A stretch of DNA of 14,122 nt from JAZGBC01 sp036444495 (lineage in GTDB: Bacteria > Pseudomonadota > Alphaproteobacteria > Kiloniellales > J153). The stretch covers positions 1-14,122 of the forward strand of contig JAZGBC010000008.1 of assembly GCA_036444495.1 (NCBI GenBank). The letters are read 5' to 3'. The notes below the pieces were generated by a model. It searched no databases, was not told where the DNA came from, and worked only from the letters and a program-made list of their open reading frames with translations. The stretch's first letter is position 1; each line of letters opens with the position of its first letter. Both the position numbers and the translations under genes were made by a program. Of this stretch, positions 6,863-12,979 are shown in pieces.

Positions 6863-7318
6863 TCAGTCGGACTCGCCGAGCTTTTCAATGAATTTTTCAA
6901 AATCCCGCGCTTCGCGGAAGTTGCGGTAGACCGAGGCAAAGCGCACATAGGCGACCTGGTCGAGGGTGGCCAGGGCGTCCATGATCAACTCGCCGATCAG
7001 CTTGGACGGGATTTCGCTTTCTCCCGAGGATTCCAGGCGCCGCACGATGCCGTTGAGCATGCGCTCCACACGGTCCGGGTCGACCGGCCGTTTGCGCAGG
7101 GCGATGGTCACCGAACGCATGAGCTTGTCCCGGTCGAAGGTCTCGCGCTTGGCGTTGGACTTGAGCACGGTGAGTTCACGCAACTGAACCCGCTCGAAGG
7201 TGGTGAAACGGGCCCCGCAGTTGGGACAGTGCCGCCGCCGCCGAATGGCCGAGTTGTCCTCGGTCGGACGGGAGTCCTTCACTGACGTGTCTTCGTTACC
7301 GCAAAACGGACAGCGCAT
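6863..7318 (-). CDS. nrdR: Transcriptional repressor NrdR
   Basis: Zinc- and nucleotide-sensing repressor of ribonucleotide reductase genes. The 151 residues match the family. The N-terminal zinc ribbon is intact (MRCPFC, C3/C6, and CPNCGARF, C31/C34, with the basic stretch AIRRRRH between), followed by an ATP-cone domain (about 49-139, starting LTVLKSNAKRETFDRDKL and ending YVRFASVYRNFRE). The start is ATG 7318 with GGGGG 8 nt upstream. It lies 27 nt after glyA; nrdR between glyA and ribD is a frequent alphaproteobacterial order. No NrdR-box pair was seen in this window, so its targets are elsewhere. Confidence 0.98.
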   Translation of the reverse strand: MRCPFCGNEDTSVKDSRPTEDNSAIRRRRHCPNCGARFTTFERVQLRELTVLKSNAKRETFDRDKLMRSVTIALRKRPVDPDRVERMLNGIVRRLESSGESEIPSKLIGELIMDALATLDQVAYVRFASVYRNFREARDFEKFIEKLGESD

Positions 7319-7345
7319 CGTCGATTCCCCCGCGAACTCCCCTAA

Positions 7346-8662
7346 CTAAACCGTCAAATCCTGATAGATCGGAAAGGCCCGGCAGAGCGCACGGACCTCT
7401 TTGCGCACCTCGGTCTCCACGGCACTATTGTCGTCCGGATTGGCGGCCAAGGCGTCCAGCACCCGGGTAATCCATTCGCCGACCTGGCGGAACTCGCCTG
7501 GGCCGAAGCCGCGCGTCGTGGCCGCCGGCGTGCCGAGCCGGATGCCCGAAGTGACCATGGGCTTTTCCGGATCGAACGGCACGCCGTTCTTGTTGCAGGT
7601 GATGCCCGCGCGGTCGAGGCTTTCCTCGGCCGCCCTGCCGGTCAGCTTCTTTGGCCGCAGGTCGACCAGCATGAGATGGGTGTCGGTGCCGCCGCTGACC
7701 ATATCGAAGCCGTTTTCCAATAGCACCTGCGCCAGGACGCGCGCGTTTTCCACCACGGCCTGAGCATAGATCTTGAACTCGGGTTTCAGCGCCTCGCCGA
7801 GAGCGGCGGCCTTGCCGGCGATCGCGTGCATGAGCGGCCCGCCTTGCAGGCCCGGAAAAGCGGCCGAGTTGATCTTCTTGCCCAGCTCCAGGTCGTTGGA
7901 CAGGATCATGCCGCCGCGCGCCCCACGCAGGGTCTTGTGCGTCGTGGTGGTCACCACGTCGGCGTGGGGCAGCGGGCTCGGGTGCACCCCGGCCGCGACC
8001 AGCCCGGCGAAGTGCGCCATGTCCACGTGGAAGAGAGCGCCTGTTTCGCCGGCGATCTTGCGGAAGCGCGCGAAGTCTATGATGCGCGGATAGGCCGAGC
8101 CCCCGGCGATGATCAGCTTCGGCCTGTGTTCCCTGGCCAGCGCCTCGACCTGATCGAAGTCGATCAAGTCGTCCTCGCGGCCAACGCCATACTGCACCGC
8201 GTTGAACCACTTGCCGGACTGGTTGGGCGGTGCGCCGTGGGTCAGGTGACCGCCCGCGGCCAGCGACATCCCCATGATGGTATCGCCCGGCTTGCACAGC
8301 GCCATGAGCACGCATTGGTTCGCCTGGGCGCCGGAATGGGGCTGCACGTTGGCGAATTCACAGCCGAAGAGCTGTTTGGCCCGGTCGATGGCCAACTGCT
8401 CGACCACGTCGACATACTCGCAGCCACCGTAGTAGCGGCGCGCCGGGTAGCCTTCGGCATATTTGTTGGTCAGCACCGAGCCTTGCGCTTCGAGTACCGC
8501 GCGGCTGACGATATTCTCCGAGGCGATCAGCTCGATCTGATCCTGCTGCCGCGTCAGCTCGCCGCGAATGGCCCCGGCCAGTGCCGGGTCGGCCTCGGCC
8601 AGGCGAGCCGTGAAAAAGCTTTCTTCCTGCGCGCCTCCCGACGCGGTATCGGCAATGGACAT
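7346..8662 (-). CDS. glyA: Serine hydroxymethyltransferase
   Basis: PLP enzyme that moves a one-carbon unit from serine to tetrahydrofolate, giving glycine and 5,10-methylene-THF. At 438 residues it is slightly longer than E. coli GlyA (417), mainly through an N-terminal extension. Visible: LIASENIVSRAV (45-56), NKYAEGYPARRYYGGCEYVD (66-85), GGHLTHG (137-143), the PLP-pyridine aspartate in FHVDMAH (D214) and the Schiff-base lysine in VVTTTTHKTLRGARGG (K243). The ATG at 8662 has GGGAGG about 12 nt upstream, a long spacing, but no better in-frame start exists. It is 46 nt downstream of rpiB, a spacer containing an A9 run on the coding strand. Confidence 0.98.
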   Translation of the reverse strand: MSIADTASGGAQEESFFTARLAEADPALAGAIRGELTRQQDQIELIASENIVSRAVLEAQGSVLTNKYAEGYPARRYYGGCEYVDVVEQLAIDRAKQLFGCEFANVQPHSGAQANQCVLMALCKPGDTIMGMSLAAGGHLTHGAPPNQSGKWFNAVQYGVGREDDLIDFDQVEALAREHRPKLIIAGGSAYPRIIDFARFRKIAGETGALFHVDMAHFAGLVAAGVHPSPLPHADVVTTTTHKTLRGARGGMILSNDLELGKKINSAAFPGLQGGPLMHAIAGKAAALGEALKPEFKIYAQAVVENARVLAQVLLENGFDMVSGGTDTHLMLVDLRPKKLTGRAAEESLDRAGITCNKNGVPFDPEKPMVTSGIRLGTPAATTRGFGPGEFRQVGEWITRVLDALAANPDDNSAVETEVRKEVRALCRAFPIYQDLTV

Positions 8663-8708
8663 CAGGTTTCTTTGCCTCCCTGTTTTTTTTTGGCCCGCAA
8701 GACCGTCC

Positions 8709-9143
8709 TCAACCGAGCTTGGCGACCCTTGGAACGTGCCGCCCTTCGCCGAATTCGGTCCCGAGAAATGTCTTCACGCAGTCCTTGGCGACCTCGGGCC
8801 CGATCAGGCGGGCACCCAGCGCCAGGATATTGGCGTTATTGTGCTCGCGCGCCAGCCGCGCCGATGTCTCGTCGTGGCAGACCGCCGCCCGCACGCCGGC
8901 GTGCCGGTTGGCCGCGATCGAGATGCCGATGCCCGTGCCGCAGACCGCGATGCCGCGCTCGGCCCGGCCCCCGGCGACCGCTTCGGCCAAGGCATGGCCA
9001 TAGTCGGGATAGTCCACCGATTCCGGCCCATGGGTTCCCAGGTCGAGGATCTCGCGCCCCATGGATTTCAACTCCTCGACAAGAATTGTCTTGAGCTCGA
9101 ATCCCGCGTGGTCCGAGGCGATGGCGATGGGGTGTCCGGGCAT
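8709..9143 (-). CDS. rpiB: Ribose-5-phosphate isomerase B
   Basis: Interconverts ribose 5-phosphate and ribulose 5-phosphate; ribulose 5-phosphate is also the substrate of the RibB domain encoded downstream. From ATG 9143 the protein has 144 residues (E. coli RpiB 149). It opens with the family start HPIAIASDHAGFELK (4-18) and has VDYPDYGHALAEAV, the active-site cysteine in AVCGTGIGISIAANR (C68) and CHDETSARLAREHNNANILALGAR (89-112). The frame is open further upstream to 9290, but those 49 residues have no family counterpart, so the short start is chosen. First gene of the minus-strand series, divergent from mucR. Confidence 0.96.
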   Translation of the reverse strand: MPGHPIAIASDHAGFELKTILVEELKSMGREILDLGTHGPESVDYPDYGHALAEAVAGGRAERGIAVCGTGIGISIAANRHAGVRAAVCHDETSARLAREHNNANILALGARLIGPEVAKDCVKTFLGTEFGEGRHVPRVAKLG

Positions 9144-9263
9144 TCCAAACCGCTGGCAAAAGGTCAAAAAAAGAGGGCGGAGCCTACCATATGTCGCCCT
9201 TCGAAGGAAAGCCGCCACTAGGTCTCGGGCCCGGGGCGCAGGCCGCCCGCGAGCCGCCCATGC

Positions 9264-9281
9264 CGCTGATTTTGCGCTGAT
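9264..9281. repeat. CGCTGAT direct repeat with 11-bp period
   Basis: CGCTGAT at 9264-9270 is repeated exactly at 9275-9281 after TTTG, one helical turn apart. It lies about 120 bp upstream of the rpiB start and about 105 bp upstream of the mucR -35. Such phased repeats can be activator or repressor half-sites, but the length is short enough to be chance. Confidence 0.35.
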
Positions 9282-9385
9282 CCCCCACAAGTGGGCGGTC
9301 CCGAACCCAGATCAGCTTGACTAAATAAAGGAAATCGGGGCCATCATTCCCTATCATGTAAATATAGAAACGTATCGAAGTGGAA

Positions 9386-9414
9386 TTGACAGTGAGTCAC
9401 GGTCATGCGATGCT
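9386..9414 (+). promoter_or_regulatory. Sigma70-like promoter for mucR
   Basis: Perfect -35 TTGACA at 9386-9391, 17-nt spacer, then GATGCT at 9409-9414, with a TG pair just before it as in extended -10 promoters. The start of transcription would be near 9421, leaving a leader of about 33 nt. The -10 is a poor match (3 of 6), which the strong -35 and TG may offset. Confidence 0.5.
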
Positions 9415-9453
9415 TATTTCTTCAGTGGGGGGACTTGGAACGGAAAGCAAAAC

Positions 9454-9897
9454 ATGACCGAACAAACGACAGAGAAGGTATCTTCTGGCGAACTTCTGCG
9501 CATGACGGCGGATGTTGTCGCCTCCTATGTCAAGAACAACACGCTGTCGACCGGCGACCTGGCCGGCGTGATCAACGCGGTCCACACCTCGTTGGCGGGC
9601 CTGACTGGCGATAGCGCGGCCGATAGAGAGCCGCCGCGGCCCGCCGTGCCCATCCGCAAGTCGGTGACGCCTGACTACATCGTCTGCCTGGAAGATGGCA
9701 AGAAGCTGAAAATGCTCAAGCGCCACCTGCGGACCAGCTATGACATGACGCCGGACGAATACCGCTCGAAGTGGCGGCTGGGTCCCGATTACCCCATGGT
9801 GGCGCCGAATTACGCCAAACGGCGTTCCGAATTCGCCAAGAAGATCGGCCTGGGTCAGAAGTCGCGGCGCCGGCGTTCGGCCAGCGCGGCCAGGTAG
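9454..9897 (+). CDS. mucR: MucR/Ros-family transcriptional regulator
   Basis: DNA-binding regulator of 147 residues, family-typical in length. The N-terminal part (about 10-50, LLRMTADVVASYVKNNTLS) matches the oligomerisation region of MucR. The C-terminal part carries the prokaryotic zinc-finger fold (VTPDYIVCLEDGKKLKMLKRHL, then MTPDEYRSKWRLGPDYPMVAPNYAKRRSEFAKKIGLG) and a very basic tail. Compared with Ros, the metal set is altered: C78 is kept, the second Cys is D81, H91 is kept, and the distal His pair is S95-Y96. CLED forms are common in MucR homologs of this class. GGAAAG stands 6 nt before the ATG. Family members act as H-NS-like regulators of surface polysaccharide, motility and cell-cycle genes; the targets here are unknown. 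Confidence 0.95.
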   Translation: MTEQTTEKVSSGELLRMTADVVASYVKNNTLSTGDLAGVINAVHTSLAGLTGDSAADREPPRPAVPIRKSVTPDYIVCLEDGKKLKMLKRHLRTSYDMTPDEYRSKWRLGPDYPMVAPNYAKRRSEFAKKIGLGQKSRRRRSASAAR

Positions 9898-9928
9898 CCC
9901 GGCGCGCGCCAGCAGCAAGGCTCTGACA

Positions 9929-9984
9929 GGGGCGAACCCGGTTAGGCGGGTAAGAACTCCCCGGCTGGGCCGCAGGATGCGGCC
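9929..9984 (+). ncRNA. Hairpin-rich segment after mucR, possible sRNA or structured 3' UTR
   Basis: Two consecutive hairpins: GGGG (9929-9932)/CCCC (9959-9962) enclosing ACCCG (9936-9940)/CGGGT (9947-9951), then GGCCGC (9968-9973)/GCGGCC (9979-9984) with loop AGGAT. The terminator at 10031-10064 follows. No 6S, SRP, tmRNA, RNase P or known riboswitch signature was recognised. It may be only the mucR 3' UTR or a 3'-derived small RNA. Confidence 0.3.
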
Positions 9985-10030
9985 ACGGCCTCAAGATAAG
10001 AAGAAACTTTGGCTCAAGCGTGCAACCTCA

Positions 10031-10064
10031 GGCCCGGCGGGGTATCCCCACCGGGTCCCGTTTT
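10031..10064 (+). terminator. Rho-independent terminator downstream of mucR
   Basis: GGCCCGG (10031-10037) pairs with CCGGGTC (10051-10057, one G-U), then after a C/A mismatch GGGG (10039-10042) pairs with CCCC (10046-10049), loop TAT. This gives 11 bp of very stable stem, followed by CCG and TTTTA. It ends plus-strand transcription about 160 nt after the mucR stop. The minus strand lacks a downstream T-run, so it does not serve the DUF6898 gene well. Confidence 0.7.
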
Positions 10065-10106
10065 ATGCTGTCGCAAGGCTTTAAGCGGCTTGATGAGGTC
10101 CCGGGA

Positions 10107-10328
10107 TCAAATGCGCGAGCCGCCGCGCCGCCGTATGCCGGGCTGCTTGTGTTCGCGCTGCATGACGTATTCGAGCTTCTGGATCGCCACGCGCTTGAGC
10201 TCCTCCTCACCTACTGTCGGGTCGCCCACGATGGAGACTTCGGTGTAGGTGACGGGATCGATGGCCGAGACCTTGACGTAGGCGCCGACGGGGTAGAACT
10301 CGATGATGACTTCGCCTTTCCTGGCCAT
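10107..10328 (-). CDS. Small DUF6898-like conserved protein
   Basis: A 73-residue protein from ATG 10328 (MARKGEVIIEFYPVGAYVKV). The frame is open to a TTG at 10355, which would add nine residues. The core, GEVIIEFYPVGAYVKVSAID followed by TEVSIVGDPTVGEEELKRVAIQKLEYVM, is recalled as a small protein conserved across alphaproteobacteria (DUF6898-like): two or three strands, then a helix. The C-terminal tail is basic (HKQPGIRRRGGSRI). No catalytic residues, signal peptide or membrane segment are seen. The ribosome site is weak at both starts. It is divergent from gcdH and convergent to mucR. Function unknown. Confidence 0.8.
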   Translation of the reverse strand: MARKGEVIIEFYPVGAYVKVSAIDPVTYTEVSIVGDPTVGEEELKRVAIQKLEYVMQREHKQPGIRRRGGSRI

Positions 10329-10468
10329 GGCGCCATAATTGGCCCGGTAAGGCAAAAAATCTGTTAAGCCCGTGCCCGGCTACCCGCGATCCCCTACCCC
10401 CGCTTCACCCCCTTTCCCGGACGCGCGGATGGGCTAGATTAGAGGTGGACGCGACCTTTCGACTTGCG

Positions 10469-10474
10469 AAGGGA
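10469..10474 (+). promoter_or_regulatory. Shine-Dalgarno deciding the gcdH start
   Basis: AAGGGA ends 7 nt before ATG 10482. This favours that start over the in-frame TTG at 10464, which lies upstream of this site. Confidence 0.6.
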
Positions 10475-10481
10475 AAAGCCG

Positions 10482-11702
<1,221 letters not shown>

Positions 11703-11735
11703 AGCGTCCGCCCCGCTAACGGGGGCCGGCGGCAC

Positions 11736-11741
11736 GGGGGG
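11736..11741 (+). promoter_or_regulatory. G-run ribosome site supporting a TTG start
   Basis: GGGGGG ends 6 nt before TTG 11748. No ATG or GTG occurs in frame until about residue 88, well inside the conserved N-terminal domain, so the TTG start is favoured. Confidence 0.5.
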
Positions 11742-11747
11742 TAATTC

Positions 11748-12968
11748 TTGAGTCCTGACGATAAGAAAGTTCAGAAAGCGTTTGAGAAAGCGCTAAAAAC
11801 TTATGGACACCGGCCGGACGTAACCGGCGTTGACATCGGCTATAAATACAGCGGCGGCGAGCGCACCGACGAGATAACGGTGCGCATCCACGTGCGCGAA
11901 AAAATCCCGCTTTCACTGTTGCAGGCCGCCGAGGTCCTGCCCAGCGAGATCGACGGCGTTCCCATCGACGTGATCCAGGGAAACTATACGCCGTCGAGCA
12001 ATGGAATACTGATGCTCGCCGCGCGGCGCCACCGGCGCGGCACCATCCAGCCGGGCATCAGCATCTCGCACCACCTGGGCACGGCCGGCACCATCGGCGC
12101 GCTGGTCTTCGACCGCACCGACGGGCGCGCCTGCATCCTGAGCAACAAGCACGTCCTCGCCGAGGCCATCCTGGCCGAGGTCGGCGACCAGATCCTGCAA
12201 CCCGGCCGCATCGACGGCGGACGCCGCGACGTGGACGCCATCGCCCGCCTGCGGCGCCTGTACCTGGGCGTCAGGGGCGACGCCGCCATCGCGGTGCTCA
12301 ACGACACCCGGCAGACCGACCGCAGACAGTACGAGTCCAACGCGGAAATCACCCAGACGCGCCGCGCCGCGGTCGGCGACAAGGTCACCAAGTCGGGGCG
12401 CACGACGGGCGTGACCGAGGGCGACGTCGACGGCATCGGCCGCTTCAAGGTGATGTACGGAACCCAGGAACGGCGGATCGACGGCTTCAAGATCAAGGTC
12501 GAGAACCGGGCCAATCCCGAGAACCTGGAGATCACCTCGGCGGGCGATTCGGGGGCGATCTGGTACGACCCGGACACGGCGGACGGCCTGGGCCTGCACT
12601 ACGCGGGCGAGGGAGACAGCGCGCCAACGGCGGAGTACTCCCTGGCCTGCCACCTGGACGCGGTACTGGACGAGCTCTCCGTATCCCTGTCGCCGGTCGC
12701 CGAGCAGGATTTCATCGCGCTCCCTGAGCCCTCCCCCGAGCCGCCGCCCGACCCCGCGCCCACCGGTGGGCCGACGCTGGCCGACCTCCTGGGCGGCGCC
12801 GGGGCGAACGAAGAGACCCTAAGCAACCTCGACCATGACGAGGCCTGCGCCGCGGCCCTGCGCGAGCACGGCCTGAGCGTCACGACCGGCCCGGGAGGGG
12901 CGCTGGAGATCACCATCGACGCGCAGAAGACCAAGGGCCGGCTGCGCATCTCCTTCGAGCCGGAGTAG
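11748..12968 (+). CDS. NAL1-like trypsin-fold serine peptidase with C-terminal extension
   Basis: A 406-residue protein starting at TTG. Residues about 5-80 form an N-terminal domain (VTGVDIGYKYSGGERTDEI, RIHVREKIP, LPSEIDGVPIDVIQGNY) like that preceding the peptidase in NAL1-like proteins. Residues about 95-310 look like a chymotrypsin-fold peptidase with the triad in the classical order: H135 in ILSNKHVLA, D178 in RGDAAIAVL, S268 in TSAGDSGAIW. SGRTTGVTEGDVDGIG (216-231) is another family-like stretch. There is no signal peptide or membrane segment, so a cytoplasmic site is inferred, unusual for trypsin-like enzymes. A Pro-rich linker (326-342) leads to about 64 C-terminal residues I do not recognise. 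It begins 45 nt after gcdH and may be co-transcribed. Substrate unknown; the family call is from recalled motifs only. Confidence 0.85.
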   Translation: MSPDDKKVQKAFEKALKTYGHRPDVTGVDIGYKYSGGERTDEITVRIHVREKIPLSLLQAAEVLPSEIDGVPIDVIQGNYTPSSNGILMLAARRHRRGTIQPGISISHHLGTAGTIGALVFDRTDGRACILSNKHVLAEAILAEVGDQILQPGRIDGGRRDVDAIARLRRLYLGVRGDAAIAVLNDTRQTDRRQYESNAEITQTRRAAVGDKVTKSGRTTGVTEGDVDGIGRFKVMYGTQERRIDGFKIKVENRANPENLEITSAGDSGAIWYDPDTADGLGLHYAGEGDSAPTAEYSLACHLDAVLDELSVSLSPVAEQDFIALPEPSPEPPPDPAPTGGPTLADLLGGAGANEETLSNLDHDEACAAALREHGLSVTTGPGGALEITIDAQKTKGRLRISFEPE

Positions 12969-12979
12969 CCGGCGGGCCC

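Larger units (their letters stand above)
9144..9453. other. Divergent intergenic region between rpiB and mucR
   Basis: A 310-nt stretch without a supported gene. Its left part (about 9144-9300) is GC-rich, with an A7 run near 9165 and the paired CGCTGAT repeat. Its right part (about 9310-9400) is distinctly AT-richer than the surroundings, which fits MucR-type regulators that bind T:A-rich DNA upstream of their own genes. A convincing promoter is seen only for mucR; the rpiB promoter must lie here too but I find no clear match. Confidence 0.7.

Noticed and set aside
6844..7345. Possible FMN riboswitch in front of the rib genes
   Set aside because: ribD follows nrdR almost without a gap and the glyA-nrdR spacer is only 27 nt; no RFN-element consensus is present.
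7826..9094. Long plus-strand open frame over glyA and rpiB
   Set aside because: It runs through two well-supported genes and has no domain-like content; its composition is that of an antisense frame.
9929..9984. 6S RNA, SRP RNA, tmRNA, cobalamin or ZTP riboswitch
   Set aside because: Checked for their hallmark segments (SRP GGAAGGNAGCA loop, 6S closing stem and bubble, B12 box, ZTP core); none is present, so it is left as an unassigned structured segment.
11711..11724. CCCCG-CTAA-CGGGG hairpin as terminator of gcdH
   Set aside because: Only 5 bp and no T-run follows; read-through into the peptidase gene looks more likely.
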